Assembly: GCA_021816925.1 (NCBI GenBank)
Contig: JAKAWQ010000034.1
Span: 1 to 41,136, forward strand
From: Pseudomonadota bacterium
GTDB taxonomy: Bacteria; Pseudomonadota; Alphaproteobacteria; Acetobacterales; Acetobacteraceae
DNA: 41,136 nucleotides
Direction of reading: 5' to 3'
Positions 8,858 to 17,905 of this stretch are shown here, piece by piece. Made by a program: the position numbers and the translations under genes. The notes beneath the pieces were generated by a model, which did not search any database, was not told the origin of the DNA, and worked only from the letters and a program-made list of their open reading frames with translations. Position 1 is the first letter of the stretch. The number at the start of each line of letters is the position of its first letter.

Positions 8858-11655
8858 GCACGGCGATGGAGCCCTGGTACAAGGTCGCAACCGCGCGCGC
8901 CGAGGTGCGCGAGGGCCGCTCGTTCAATCCCGACGAGTTCGCGATCGCGCTCGAGCAGGTGGTGGCCGGAACGGCGCCGGAAGATTACCGCAAGCCTGAG
9001 CAGTTTTTCGCCCGCACCTCTTTCACGCGCGCCTTGCGCGAGCATACGGGCATGGTGCTGCGCCGGCTGGCCGGGCGCACCGAGAACACCGCACCGGTGC
9101 TGACGCTGATCACCCAGTTCGGCGGCGGCAAGACGCACACGCTCGCGACGCTTTACCACCTTGCGAAGAACGGTGACGCGGTTTTGGGATTTCCGGGCGT
9201 GGCAGAGCTCTCGCGCGAGGCGGGCCTCGCGAGCGTGCCGAAGGCGAGCGTTGCGGTCTTCGTTGGCAATGCCTGGGATCCGCAGGTTGGCCGCGAAACG
9301 CCCTGGATCGACATCGCCCGGCAACTCGCCGGTGATGCGGGCGTCGCCGCGCTCGGGCCGGCGGCGCGGACCTCGCCGCCCGGCACCGAGGCGATCGGCA
9401 GCGTCTTCCGTGCCGCCGGCGGATCAGTGCTGCTGCTCTTCGACGAGGTATTGAATTACCTCAACCGGCATCGTGCCGGCGCGGATTCGTTCCACGCCTT
9501 CATCCAGAACCTGACCGTCGCCATGACCGCAACGACGCACGGTGCGGCGGTGATCAGCCTGCCGCGCAGCCAGGTCGAGATGACCGAGCGCGACCAGGAA
9601 TGGCAGGACCGGATCTCGAAGGTCGTGCGCCGCGTGGCCAAGGACCTGATCGCCAACGACGAGGCCGAGATCGCCGAGGTGGTGCGGCGGCGCCTGTTCG
9701 AGGATCTGGGCAGTGAACGGACGCGCCAGACCGTGGCGCGCAACTTCGCCGAATGGTGCTTTGCGCGTCGCGCGCAGCTTCCCCCGGAATGGATGGAGGT
9801 CGACTCGGCGGCAAGCGAAGCCAAAGGCCGGGAATTTCTCGAGCGGCGCTTCGCTGCCTGCTATCCGTTCCACCCGGCGACGCTTTCGGTATTCCAGCGC
9901 AAATGGCAGGCCTTGCCGCAATACCAGCAGACGCGCGGGACGCTTGCCATGCTGGCGCAGTGGATCTCGCTCGCCGCGCAGGAGTCCTTTCGCAAGGCGC
10001 GGAGCGAGCCGCTGATCACGCTCGGCTCGGCGCCGCTTGCGGAGCCGGGCTTCCGGAGCGTGGTGCTCGGACAGCTTGGCGAGCCCAGGCTGATGGCGGC
10101 GATCGAGACGGATATCGCGGGCGAGCGCGCGCATGCAAGGGCGCTCGATGCGGACAGGGAAGGGGCGCTCCGCGACATCCACGGCCGTGTCGGCGCCGCG
10201 ATCCTCTTCGAGTCCTCCGGCGGCCAGGCCGACAAGGCAGCGCATCTGCCGGAGTTGCGCTTCGCGCTCGGCGAACCGGGCCTGGATACGACCACGATCG
10301 ACAATGCGGCGGCGGCGCTCGAGGACCGGTCCTACTTCATCCGCAGGGTGGGAACGGACGGCTTCCGCATCGGCTATCAGCCGACGATGCGCAAGGTGGT
10401 GAGTGATCGCCGCGCCTCGCTCGACGAGGAGAACGAGATCAGGCCGGCGATGCAGAGGCATGTGGAGGCTGAGTTCCGCCGCGCCGCGGTGCTTCCGGTC
10501 GATTTCTTGCGCGGCGAGGCGGCGGAGCTTGCCGACACGCCGCGGCTCACGCTGGTGGTGGCGGATCCGTCATTGGAATGGTCCGGCGCCGAGGCGCTTC
10601 GTGCCGAGCTTGCCGGGTGGACGCGAAACCGCGGCGGCGCGCCCCGGCGCTATCCGGCGGCGCTCGTCTGGTGCCTCAAGAAGCCGGGGCGCGATTTGCG
10701 CGACAGGGTCGAGCTTGAGCTTGCCTGGAAGAAGGTCGAGCGCGAGGTGAATGCCGGCATGCTCGGCAGCGAGTTCGATCGGAACGAACGCGCCGAGCTG
10801 CACGCGAAGGTGAGGGAGGCGGAAGAGGCGGCCAAGGATGTCGTGTGGTCGGATTATCGCTTCGTGCTGCTGGCCGACCGGCATGAAGCATCGGGGGTGA
10901 AGGTGATCGATCTCGGTGCCGGGCACGCCTCCCAAGGCGGCACGCTCTCGGCGCGGGTCATTGCGGCGCTGAAGGCCGAGGCGCTGCTGAACGAGGGCAT
11001 CGGGGCCGGCTACATCGAGCGCCGCTGGCCGCCGGCGCTCGCAGAGAGCGGGGCCTGGCCACTTTCGAGCCTCCGGCAGAGCTTTCTTGACGGGTCTCTC
11101 ACCCGGCTCCTCGATCCGGATGCCGTTCTCAAGCCGAAGATCGCCGAGTTCGTGATGCGCGGCGAGTTCGGCGTGGCCTGGGGCGAGAAAGCCGGCGGAG
11201 GCTTCGAGACGGTCCGGTTCCAGGATCTCCTCGCTCCCGATGATGTCGAGTTCAATGGCGAAATGTTTTTGTTGCGCAAGGAGACGGCCCTTGCCCTGAA
11301 GGGGGGCGGGGGTGGCGTCCACGATGCGGTGCCGGCTTCCGAATCCGGGGCTGCCGAATCCGGGGCTGCCGGCACGGCGCCGCCTGAAGGGGCTCCGCTG
11401 CCGGAGCCGTTTCCGGGAAAGATGGCCGCGCCCGATGCGGCCCCGCGCAAGCTTTCTCTCCTGGCGACGGTGCCCTCGGACCACTGGAACCGGCTCGGCA
11501 CCAGGATCCTGCCCAAGTTGCGGTCGGGTTCGGAGCTCAGGATCGAGGTTTCCCTCTTCGCCGTAGTTCCCGCCGAGAAGGCCGAGGGTTTGGCTCAGGA
11601 CCTGCGGCAGGCGCTCCGGGAACTTGGGCTCGCCGCCGCCGTCAAACTCGAATAG
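8854..11655 (+). CDS. DUF499 P-loop ATPase of the defence operon
   Basis: 933-aa DUF499-family ATPase. The P-loop [12 protein letters not shown] (Lys93) and a Walker B-like [12 protein letters not shown] around Asp197 are clear. The long middle is helical, and a Pro/Ala/Gly-rich linker with a duplicated [10 protein letters not shown] stretch (about 825-850) precedes a small C-terminal domain. The start is the ATG at 8854, which overlaps the methyltransferase stop (ATGA); the open frame runs 1.1 kb further upstream but only as an out-of-frame reading of the methylase. DUF499 ATPases recur next to DUF1156 methylases and SNF2 helicases in predicted defence loci, and remote similarity to BREX/Pgl-type ATPases is often noted. 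Role inferred: motor or regulator of the restriction complex. Last gene of the operon. Confidence 0.9.
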   Translation: MSTAMEPWYKVATARAEVREGRSFNPDEFAIALEQVVAGTAPEDYRKPEQFFARTSFTRALREHTGMVLRRLAGRTENTAPVLTLITQFGGGKTHTLATLYHLAKNGDAVLGFPGVAELSREAGLASVPKASVAVFVGNAWDPQVGRETPWIDIARQLAGDAGVAALGPAARTSPPGTEAIGSVFRAAGGSVLLLFDEVLNYLNRHRAGADSFHAFIQNLTVAMTATTHGAAVISLPRSQVEMTERDQEWQDRISKVVRRVAKDLIANDEAEIAEVVRRRLFEDLGSERTRQTVARNFAEWCFARRAQLPPEWMEVDSAASEAKGREFLERRFAACYPFHPATLSVFQRKWQALPQYQQTRGTLAMLAQWISLAAQESFRKARSEPLITLGSAPLAEPGFRSVVLGQLGEPRLMAAIETDIAGERAHARALDADREGALRDIHGRVGAAILFESSGGQADKAAHLPELRFALGEPGLDTTTIDNAAAALEDRSYFIRRVGTDGFRIGYQPTMRKVVSDRRASLDEENEIRPAMQRHVEAEFRRAAVLPVDFLRGEAAELADTPRLTLVVADPSLEWSGAEALRAELAGWTRNRGGAPRRYPAALVWCLKKPGRDLRDRVELELAWKKVEREVNAGMLGSEFDRNERAELHAKVREAEEAAKDVVWSDYRFVLLADRHEASGVKVIDLGAGHASQGGTLSARVIAALKAEALLNEGIGAGYIERRWPPALAESGAWPLSSLRQSFLDGSLTRLLDPDAVLKPKIAEFVMRGEFGVAWGEKAGGGFETVRFQDLLAPDDVEFNGEMFLLRKETALALKGGGGGVHDAVPASESGAAESGAAGTAPPEGAPLPEPFPGKMAAPDAAPRKLSLLATVPSDHWNRLGTRILPKLRSGSELRIEVSLFAVVPAEKAEGLAQDLRQALRELGLAAAVKLE

Positions 11656-12399
11656 GGGTGGCAGCGGAACGCACTTCGCCATGTGGTTCGCAACGCAGCC
11701 CCGCTCGGGTTGGGCTTGCGCCATGAGCGGGAACGGCGGCGACATCGGCGGAGGTTGCCATGCTCGGGCAGGTGCTGCACACGCGGCAGGAGCAGGGGCG
11801 AATGCTGGCCGAGCTCAGCGCCGGTCTGACGGACGTCCGGGCCAGCCTCATCGCGGTGAAGAGCGCGCGCCGGTGCGCCGGATCCTCCGGCGGGTCGGTG
11901 ATGCCAAGGCGCCGGCGGATCACGTCGCGGATTTGCGCGGCGTTCAGCCGCACGTGCGTGTGCGCCAGCGCAAGCCCGTGCGAAACGAGCCCCGCGCGCG
12001 CTTCCGGAGCTGCGGCCGCTTCATCTCGAGACGGAGCCGGATCGTTTCCCACCAGCCGGTATCGGTCCGTCCGTCGGTACTCGCAGCCGACCCGGCTCGC
12101 CGGCACGGTCGGGCGCGGGACGAGCCGCGCCCAGCGGTCGGGCCAGGCGGCGCGGGCCACGGAGAGCAGGGCGGCGTTGAACCGGCCGATCGCGTTTCGG
12201 CCATTGGTGATCGCCACCACCGCTTGCGCGAACTCCTCCGCGAGCGAGATCGGCGGGCAGGGCGAAGGTCGGATGCGGGCCGCTGTCGCGAATCGTAACA
12301 AGCCGACGCATATCACCAAGCTGCCGCAATTGCTTCCCAAGCTGCCGCAATCGCCTCCCATATGATCGCCACGATCACTTGATATCGGGGAGAAGAACA
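11656..12399. other. degenerate junction with broken coding-like fragments
   Basis: No intact gene is convincing here. At 11760 an ATG preceded by GGAGG (11750-11754) opens a plus-strand frame with excellent codon use for about 36 codons (MLGQVLHTRQEQGRM...). From about 11875 that frame turns into the antisense of minus-strand material. Between about 12290 and 11880 the minus strand has coding-like stretches (ISLAEEFAQAVVAITNGR; later TDTGWWETIRLRLEMKRP in another frame), implying at least one frameshift. I read this as remnants of two genes in opposite orientation. A short tandem repeat AAGCTGCCGCAAT / AAGCTGCCGCAATCG lies at about 12318-12353. No family is recognised. Confidence 0.3.
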
Positions 12400-12612
12400 A
12401 TGCGGCTCAAGCGTCGATTGCGGCCCGTCCCGGCTTTGCTTCTTCTGGCCACCCTCGCCGGGTGCGTCTACGGGCCCGCGTATCCTTATCCGGGCTACAC
12501 GTATTACGGGACGTATTACGAGCCGCCGGTGGTAACCGGCGGGCTGTTCATCGGCGGCGGCTGGTGGGGCCGGGGCTGTTGCTATGGCGGCGGGCATTGG
12601 CACGAGCGGTAG
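12400..12612 (+). CDS. small Tyr/Gly-rich lipoprotein
   Basis: 70-aa predicted lipoprotein. A basic n-region and hydrophobic core end in the lipobox LAGC (Cys19), so signal peptidase II cleavage and lipidation are likely. The mature part is short and rich in Tyr, Pro and Gly, with paired Trp and Cys residues (GGGWWGRGCCYGGG), like small envelope lipoproteins of unknown role. The ATG at 12400 is chosen because GGGGAGAAG lies just upstream (12387-12395); an ATG at 12379 would place extra charged residues before the signal. It stands alone, between the degenerate junction and the integrated element. Function not recognised. Confidence 0.72.
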   Translation: MRLKRRLRPVPALLLLATLAGCVYGPAYPYPGYTYYGTYYEPPVVTGGLFIGGGWWGRGCCYGGGHWHER

Positions 12613-12808
12613 CCGCTTGCGCGCGGAGCGCTGGATGCCCCGCCCCAGGGCCTCGATCGCGGCACCGCTGAAGCCGAAACGGCGCCCGGCTTCGTGCACG
12701 AGATCGACATGGCGGCAGGAGGAAAGGCGAAGCATCCGCCTTGAGCGATCATGCGTCGGAGAACTCCGGGTCGCGGAAGAATGGCTCTTAACATGTTGAA
12801 AAAATAAC
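12613..12808. other. intergenic, coding-like minus-strand fragment next to attL
   Basis: No complete gene. On the minus strand from 12735 to about 12640 the codon use looks genuine (HVDLVHEAGRRFGFSGAA...), but it runs into the antisense of the lipoprotein gene, so it may be a gene remnant. No family recognised. The stretch just before attL (12795-12808) is A/T-rich. Confidence 0.25.
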
Positions 12809-12856
12809 TGGTGGGTGCGGCAGGGATTGAACCTGCGACCCCCGCCGTGTGAAGGC
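12809..12856 (-). repeat. attL: displaced 3' end of tRNA-Val
   Basis: 48 bp identical to 23496-23543. It covers the tRNA-Val sequence from the anticodon arm to the CCA end, on the minus strand. Bases on either side (12808 and 12857) differ from the other copy, so 48 bp is the exact identity block. The 5' half of a tRNA is absent here, so this copy is not a functional tRNA. Confidence 0.93.
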
Positions 12857-12881
12857 TGTTCCGAGCCTTTGCGGGGGGTTG

Positions 12882-12992
12882 TAGCAAGCAGATTGCCTTT
12901 GCGAAAAGCCGCTATACCCTTACGATTTCCTTTGCGACCCCCGCCTTCGCTTTGCTATAGTTTGCACCAATCTGCTTGCTATCTGCTTGCTA
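12882..12992. promoter_or_regulatory. putative integrase arm-type sites, left end
   Basis: The 11-bp unit TCTGCTTGCTA occurs in tandem at 12971-12981 and 12982-12992, and inverted at 12882-12892, all between attL and the integrase start. The same tandem pair recurs near the right end (23427-23448). Such short repeats flanking a core site are typical arm sites for a tyrosine integrase or its excision factor; they also cover the integrase promoter region (a weak TATAGT at 12956-12961), which would allow autoregulation. Binding is inferred, not shown. Confidence 0.6.
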
Positions 12993-13015
12993 GAAAGCTT
13001 CGGGAGTACGGCGCA

Positions 13016-14293
13016 ATGGCGGAACGGAAACGGATCACCCTGACGGACGTGCGGGGTCTGCAACCGGGGCAGACCCTATGGGATGGAGCGGTCGCGGGTT
13101 TCTATGCGCGGCGGCAGCAAAGCGAAGCGGTCCGGTTCGGTCTGTTCTATCGAACGGAGACCGGACGGCAGCGGTGGCAGACGATCGGGCGCTTCGGCAG
13201 TCCATGGACCCCTGACACGGCACGCACCGAAGCCCGGCGGCTATTGGGCGAGGTGGTCAGAGGCCGAGACCCGGCCGGCGAAAAGGAAGCGAGTCGCCGT
13301 GCCGTGACGGTTGCCGAGCTGTGTGCCCTCTATCTTGCCGATGCCGAAGCTGGCCGGCTCCTGGTGCGCGGCGGCAAGCCCAAGAAGCCCCTCACCCTCG
13401 CATCCGATCGGGGCCGCATCGAGGGGCATATCATCCCGCTGCTCGGCAGCATGAAGGTTGCCTCTGTGACGCGCGAGGATGTCGCGCGCTTCATGCACCA
13501 AGTGGCAGAGGGCGCAACGGTGCAGCAGCACAAGACGAAACCGCGGGGCGTAAGCCGGGTGCGGGGCGGCCGGGGCGTGGCAACCAGAACGATCGGCCTT
13601 CTTGGGGCCATCTTCGCCTATGCGATCGAGCACCGCATGCGGCGGGACAACCCCGCGCATGGCATCCGCAAGTTCGCCGAGAACAAGCGCGACCGGCGGC
13701 TTTCTGAGGACGAGTATCGACTGCTCGGGAAGGCGCTGCGCGAGGCCACAGAGGGCTGCCTGTGGCCCCCGGCAGTATCGTGCGCCCGTTGCCTCGCCCT
13801 GACCGGCTGGCGCTCCGGGGAGGCCCTGGCGCTGCGCTGGCAGGACCTGGACCTTGCCCGCCGCACGGCCGTCTTGCCCGATACCAAGACCGGCCGAAGC
13901 ATGCGCCCGCTTTCGCATGCCGCTTGCGAAGTCCTGAGCACGATGCCGCGGATCGGCATGGGCGCCTTAGTGTTCCCTGCCAGCCGTGGCGACGGGCCGA
14001 TGCTCGGCTTCAAGAAGTTCTTCCGCCGCATCGTCGTAGCAGGCGGCCTGCCAAAGGCAGTGACCCCGCACGTGTTGCGTCACAGCTTCGCATCTCTCGC
14101 GGCTGATCTTGGCTACTCCGAGCCGACCATCGGGGCGCTGATCGGGCACAAGGGCACGACGATCACCAGCCGGTATGTCCACAGTGCCGATGCGGTGCTG
14201 CTGGCGGCGGCTGATGCGGTAGCGACGCGCACGGCCGAGCTGCTTGGCGATGCCGTAACCGCTGGTGCGGTGGTCGAGCTGCGCCGGGCCTGA
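13016..14293 (+). CDS. tyrosine recombinase / phage-type integrase
   Basis: 425-aa site-specific recombinase that integrates and excises the element at tRNA-Val. The N-terminal DUF4102-like arm-binding part is followed by a core-binding SAM-like domain (about 95-215) and the catalytic domain. The catalytic set is complete: Arg266 (TGWRSGEAL), Lys291 (DTKTGRS), His352 and Arg355 (HVLRHSF), His378 (LIGHKG) and Tyr387 (SRYVH). The ATG at 13016 is chosen; the open frame reaches back to 12815, inside attL, but translating across the att site makes no sense for the family. It lies 160 bp from attL, as usual for tRNA-targeted islands. An insertion rich in Lys/Arg (about 165-185) lies in the core-binding part. 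Confidence 0.95.
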   Translation: MAERKRITLTDVRGLQPGQTLWDGAVAGFYARRQQSEAVRFGLFYRTETGRQRWQTIGRFGSPWTPDTARTEARRLLGEVVRGRDPAGEKEASRRAVTVAELCALYLADAEAGRLLVRGGKPKKPLTLASDRGRIEGHIIPLLGSMKVASVTREDVARFMHQVAEGATVQQHKTKPRGVSRVRGGRGVATRTIGLLGAIFAYAIEHRMRRDNPAHGIRKFAENKRDRRLSEDEYRLLGKALREATEGCLWPPAVSCARCLALTGWRSGEALALRWQDLDLARRTAVLPDTKTGRSMRPLSHAACEVLSTMPRIGMGALVFPASRGDGPMLGFKKFFRRIVVAGGLPKAVTPHVLRHSFASLAADLGYSEPTIGALIGHKGTTITSRYVHSADAVLLAAADAVATRTAELLGDAVTAGAVVELRRA

Positions 14294-14427
14294 TGCCCCG
14301 CGCCCGGCGGTTCCGGGCAAAACGGCCGAGGCGACGGTTGCTGCCGTCACCCCGGCCTCGCCAGAAGCCATGGAGGCACCATGCTTCGACTTGCCGATCA
14401 TCCTGCCACCAGCCGAGGCGCCTGACC

Positions 14428-15111
14428 ATGCCGAGGCGCACGCGCACAAGGCCACCTTCACCGTGGCCGCCGCCCGAGCAGATCCCGCGCGACAACTTCC
14501 GCCTGACGGCTGAACAGCGGGCCGAGCTGCTCGAGCTGCTGCCACCGCGCCTGGCCGAGATTGCCGCGCTACCCGAGTACCAAGCACTCGGATGCCGCAC
14601 CATTGCCGACGTGGCCGTGCAAGCGTGTGAAGAATGTGTGCAGTGCTACAACACGATCGCACGCGCGCGGCAAAACCGGCAGGTGCCGACCAATCCGGCA
14701 AATGTCGCGCGTGCCATCAACGATCTCATGGTAGCGCTACGCCCGTTCGCGAGCGGCGCCGTCGATCTTGAGACCATGGACGTGATCGCGACGGCCTTGG
14801 GGCTGCCGACCGATGATCATACGGCGCACCCCGCGGCCGTCACGACGTGCCTGGCTAAGCTCAAGCACGCACTCGCGGTGCAGGAAAGGGCCGTGCGCGG
14901 CCGGCGAGTTCGGGACGAAGCGCATCGTGACCTCATGGTTCTTTGCGGCTACATCGGCTTCTGTCTCCAAAACCTTTACGAGACGAACAGCGCATCGATG
15001 AAGGATACGATGCAAGCGCGGTTTCTCGATCGGCTGCTCACCTTCGCGGGCATTCCGCACCCGAACGCCTTCGACAACCCCAAGCGGCTGATCACCCTGC
15101 TGCATTCGTAA
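14428..15111 (+). CDS. hypothetical protein of the element
   Basis: 227-aa protein with no family I recognise. After a basic, Pro-rich N-terminus (PRRTRTRPPSPWPPP) it is largely helical: DNFRLTAEQRAELLELLPP, then helices with a Cys cluster ACEECVQCYN near residues 66-75, and LGYIGFC-like hydrophobic stretches without a real membrane segment. The open frame begins earlier (14293), but the part before 14428 is Arg/Pro/Ser-rich and looks like an out-of-frame reading; the ATG at 14428 is a compromise and the true start may be internal. It follows the integrase and precedes a tandem repeat. A role in element regulation is possible but unsupported. Confidence 0.6.
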   Translation: MPRRTRTRPPSPWPPPEQIPRDNFRLTAEQRAELLELLPPRLAEIAALPEYQALGCRTIADVAVQACEECVQCYNTIARARQNRQVPTNPANVARAINDLMVALRPFASGAVDLETMDVIATALGLPTDDHTAHPAAVTTCLAKLKHALAVQERAVRGRRVRDEAHRDLMVLCGYIGFCLQNLYETNSASMKDTMQARFLDRLLTFAGIPHPNAFDNPKRLITLLHS

Positions 15112-15186
15112 CCGCAACGAAGGGGGTCATTTCGAGGGGCGGAAAAGGACCGCAACGAAGGGGGTCACCTAGAGGGGCGGAAAAGG
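15111..15186. repeat. two tandem 38-bp repeats
   Basis: Units at 15111-15148 and 15149-15186 are identical except at the centre (TTTC versus CCTA). Each reads ACCGCAACGAAGGGGGTCA, then the variable centre, then GAGGGGCGGAAAAGG. They lie directly after a stop codon and about 100 bp before the AlpA-like gene and the primase genes. Iterons of a replication origin or tandem operators are the likely readings; neither is proven. Confidence 0.85.
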
Positions 15187-15283
15187 GGCGCGAGATGACC
15201 GCGATTTTCTTTGCGGCACGGCCAATATCCGCATTGCTGGCACGCAAGAGGTTGTAGCGTGCTGCAATTTACGGAGGGTTCCA

Positions 15284-15502
15284 TTGGCTTTTCTGACCAC
15301 TCGCGAAGCAGCTGAGTTGCTGCGAAAGGAAGGATTCCCGGTCCGGGCAGCGACTTTGTCAACAATGAGGACGAGGGGCGGCGGACCGCCGGCGCGAAGA
15401 TTTGGCCACCGGGTCCTCTATGTGCCGGCTGAGCTCCTGGATTGGGCCATCGCGCGGCTGAGCGAGCCGCAACGCTCGACCTCGGAACGCAACGCGGCAT
15501 GA
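15284..15502 (+). CDS. AlpA/excisionase-like helix-turn-helix protein
   Basis: 72-aa DNA-binding protein of the MerR/AlpA-excisionase type. LTTREAAELLRKEGFPV is a typical first helix-turn-helix, followed by the GGGPPARRFGHRVLYVPAEL wing and a terminal helix (LLDWAIARL). In satellites such as P4, proteins like this activate integrase transcription or assist excision. The start is a TTG at 15284 with GGAGGG (15273-15278) 5 nt upstream; no better ATG exists. Its stop overlaps the primase start (ATGA), so it heads a replication operon with the next two genes. Confidence 0.78.
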   Translation: MAFLTTREAAELLRKEGFPVRAATLSTMRTRGGGPPARRFGHRVLYVPAELLDWAIARLSEPQRSTSERNAA

Positions 15503-16356
15503 TCGCCCCCGAGCTTGCTGGCCGCCTCGGGCTGCACCGGGCCGGGCGCGAGTGGCGCGGCGCCTGCCCGGTCTGCGGCTACCCGGCCGCTTTTGCGCTC
15601 GCTGACGGGCGCAACGGGCGGCCGGTCGCGTGGTGTGCGAATTGCCAGGACCGACACGGCATTGCGGCGATCCTGGTGGGCGCTGAAGGCGCTCTGCCTC
15701 GGTCCGCTGCCGCACTACCCGGCGAGGACCGCGCGGCTGCTACTGGCCGCAGGACCGAGCGCGCGAAGGTGCTTTGGGCCGGGGCCGGCCCGGTGCCGGG
15801 CAGCATCGCTGAAACCTACCTGCGCAGCCGCCGCATCGGGCATGTGGCGGCGAGTCCGGCGCTCCGGTTCCGGGCTGACACGCCGCACCCGGCCGGCGGC
15901 AGGCTGCCGGCGCTGCTCGCCAGGATCGACGGATCGGGCGGCGAGATGATGGCGCTGCATCGTACGTATCTGCGCCGCGACGGCGGCGGCAAAGCTGATG
16001 TAGAGCCCGCGCGCGCGAGCCTCGGCCTGGTGCGGGGCGGTGCCGTCCGGCTCGATCCTGCCGCGCCCGAGCTGGTGGTTGGCGAGGGCATCGAGAGCGC
16101 GGCTGCTGCCGGGCGGTTGACCGGACTGCCGTGCTGGGCGGCCGTCTCCGCAGGCAACCTGGCCGGTTCGATGCTGCTGCCGCCGGGAGTCCGCAGCGTT
16201 GTCATCGCGGTGGACCGCGACGCGCCGGGCGAGCGTGCCGCGCGTGAGGCCGCCTGGCGCTGGCAGCGGGAGGGACGGCGCGTGCGGCTGATGGTGCCGG
16301 ATCGAGCCGGCGCGGACATGGCCGACGTACTGATGGAACGGCGCCATGCAACCTGA
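15499..16356 (+). CDS. TOPRIM-domain primase-like protein
   Basis: 285-aa protein with a CHC2-like zinc ribbon at the N-terminus (Cys23, Cys26, Cys46, Cys49) and a C-terminal TOPRIM domain: VVGEGIESAAA with Glu near 196 and VVIAVDRDAPGE with the DxD near 239-241. This is the primase layout seen in many alphaproteobacterial prophages and islands (DUF7146/Toprim_3 type). It would make RNA primers for replication of the element. Translationally coupled to the regulator upstream (ATGA) and overlapping the primase-helicase downstream by 11 bp. The start at 15499 is supported by the overlap and the zinc ribbon position. Confidence 0.85.
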   Translation: MIAPELAGRLGLHRAGREWRGACPVCGYPAAFALADGRNGRPVAWCANCQDRHGIAAILVGAEGALPRSAAALPGEDRAAATGRRTERAKVLWAGAGPVPGSIAETYLRSRRIGHVAASPALRFRADTPHPAGGRLPALLARIDGSGGEMMALHRTYLRRDGGGKADVEPARASLGLVRGGAVRLDPAAPELVVGEGIESAAAAGRLTGLPCWAAVSAGNLAGSMLLPPGVRSVVIAVDRDAPGERAAREAAWRWQREGRRVRLMVPDRAGADMADVLMERRHAT

Positions 16357-17905
16357 CGGCACCGCCGGCGCCGAGCACGCCGAGGATATGGCTGGCCCCG
16401 ACTACACTTTCTCCGAGTCGCCGCAGGAACCGGATGCCGCGGTGATCAAGCGCCTGGCAGCGCTGCCGCTGCTCGAATACGATCGATGCCGCAAGCCCGA
16501 GGCCAAGCAGCTGGGCGTGCAAGTGAGTACTCTCGACCGCCAGGTGGAGGCAGCGCGGCGCAGTGCATCATCGGCCGGGGGGAGCGAGGCTCGAGCGCCG
16601 GAATGGTCGGATGAGGCCCTGGCGCTGCGATTCTCCGCGCGGCATGCGGACGAGCTGCGCTATGTCGCAGCCTGGGGCCGGTGGTACCGATGGACCGGCA
16701 CCGTCTGGCGCGAGGATGATACGCTGCGCGTATTCGATCTCGCGCGGTCTATCTGCCGCGAAGCAGCGGCCCAGTGCGAGGATGGGGGCACCGCGCCGCG
16801 GATAGCATCGGCGCAGACCGTCGCCGCAGTGGAGCGGCTTGCCCGCGCTGACCGGCGGCATGCCGCTACGGCGGACCAGTGGGACGGCGATCCATGGCTA
16901 CTGAACACGCCCGGCGGCGTGGTCGATCTCAGGACCGGCACTCTGCGCGAGCACCAGCGAAACGAATATCTCACCAAGACGACCAGCGTTGCACCGGCGG
17001 AACGTGCAGACTGCCCCCGGTGGCTGCAATTCCTCGACGAGATCACGCGCGGCGATGCCGACACGATCGCATTCTTGCAGCGGGCGATCGGCTACAGCCT
17101 GACGGGAGATATCCGAGAGCACGCCTTCTTTTTTCTGCACGGGCCGGGCGGCAACGGCAAAGGGGTCCTGCTCTGCAGCGTAGGAGATATGCTCGGCGAT
17201 TACGCCCGCGCGGCGCTGCAGAGCGTAGTGACGGTATCGCGTGGCGATCAGCACCCGACAGAGATCGTAGCACTGCGCGGCGCGCGGTTCGTAAGTGTGC
17301 CCGAAGTCGAAGATGGTCGAGCCTGGGCCGAGGCCCGGCTCAAGGGCCTGACCGGTGGCGACGTGATCTCGGCCCGCGTCATGCGCGGCGATCCGTTCGA
17401 TTTTCGCCCCGCGTGCAAGCTCTGGATCGTGGGAAATCACCGTCCCGTGCTCCGCAACCCGGACCCGGCCATGCGCCGCCGCATGCACCTGGTGCCGATG
17501 ACCTACGTGCCGCCGGTGCCGGATCTCGAGCTGCCCGAGCGGCTGCGCGGCGAGCTGCCCGGAATCCTGCGGTGGGCGATCGACGGATGCTTCGCTTGGC
17601 AGCGCCAGGGGCTCGACCCACCGGCCACGGTGCGGGCGGCAACCGATTCCTACTTTGCCGAGCAGGACAGCATCGCGGCGTGGATCGAGGAGCGGACCGA
17701 GCGCCAGCGTGGCGCCGAGCTCGGCAGCCGGATGGCCTACATCGATTGGCGCGGCTGGGCCACGGCCCGAGGCGACGATCCCGGCAGCGAGCGGCGATTC
17801 TCTGCGGAGATGGAGCGCTACGCCGCGCGGCGCAAGACCAACCACGGCAGGGTGTTCCTCGACCTTCGGCTGCTCTCGACGGAGACCGGCGTATGGAACG
17901 GGTGA
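16346..17905 (+). CDS. D5/P4-type phage primase-helicase
   Basis: 519-aa superfamily 3 helicase of the phage/plasmid primase P4 family. A D5_N-like region (about 110-235, with DPWLLNTPGGVVDL) precedes the AAA+ helicase core with Walker A GPGGNGKG at about 266-273. Walker B-like VPEVEDGRAW and a sensor-like KLWIVGNHRPVL follow, then a DNA-binding C-terminus. It is expected to unwind the element's origin, with priming supplied by the separate TOPRIM protein encoded just upstream. The ATG at 16346 overlaps that gene by 11 bp. The last codons overlap a repeat block (GTGACGC pairs) that may regulate the next operon. Confidence 0.92.
   Translation: MQPDGTAGAEHAEDMAGPDYTFSESPQEPDAAVIKRLAALPLLEYDRCRKPEAKQLGVQVSTLDRQVEAARRSASSAGGSEARAPEWSDEALALRFSARHADELRYVAAWGRWYRWTGTVWREDDTLRVFDLARSICREAAAQCEDGGTAPRIASAQTVAAVERLARADRRHAATADQWDGDPWLLNTPGGVVDLRTGTLREHQRNEYLTKTTSVAPAERADCPRWLQFLDEITRGDADTIAFLQRAIGYSLTGDIREHAFFFLHGPGGNGKGVLLCSVGDMLGDYARAALQSVVTVSRGDQHPTEIVALRGARFVSVPEVEDGRAWAEARLKGLTGGDVISARVMRGDPFDFRPACKLWIVGNHRPVLRNPDPAMRRRMHLVPMTYVPPVPDLELPERLRGELPGILRWAIDGCFAWQRQGLDPPATVRAATDSYFAEQDSIAAWIEERTERQRGAELGSRMAYIDWRGWATARGDDPGSERRFSAEMERYAARRKTNHGRVFLDLRLLSTETGVWNG

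Noticed and set aside
54-11655. Complete DISARM system
   Set aside because: No DUF1998 helicase (DrmA), DrmB or PLD protein (DrmC) is seen; only the helicase type and the presence of a methylase are shared.
12809-12856. Second tRNA gene at the left border
   Set aside because: Only the 3' half is present; the acceptor 5' strand and D arm are missing, so it is an att remnant.
12815-13015. Extension of the integrase into the att site
   Set aside because: It would translate tRNA sequence and arm repeats; the family N-terminus starts at 13016.
14265-14513. 82-aa frame after the integrase
   Set aside because: Overlaps both the integrase end and the next gene, no ribosome site, low-complexity Ala/Pro composition; a short MEAPCFDLP start at 14370 is possible but unsupported.
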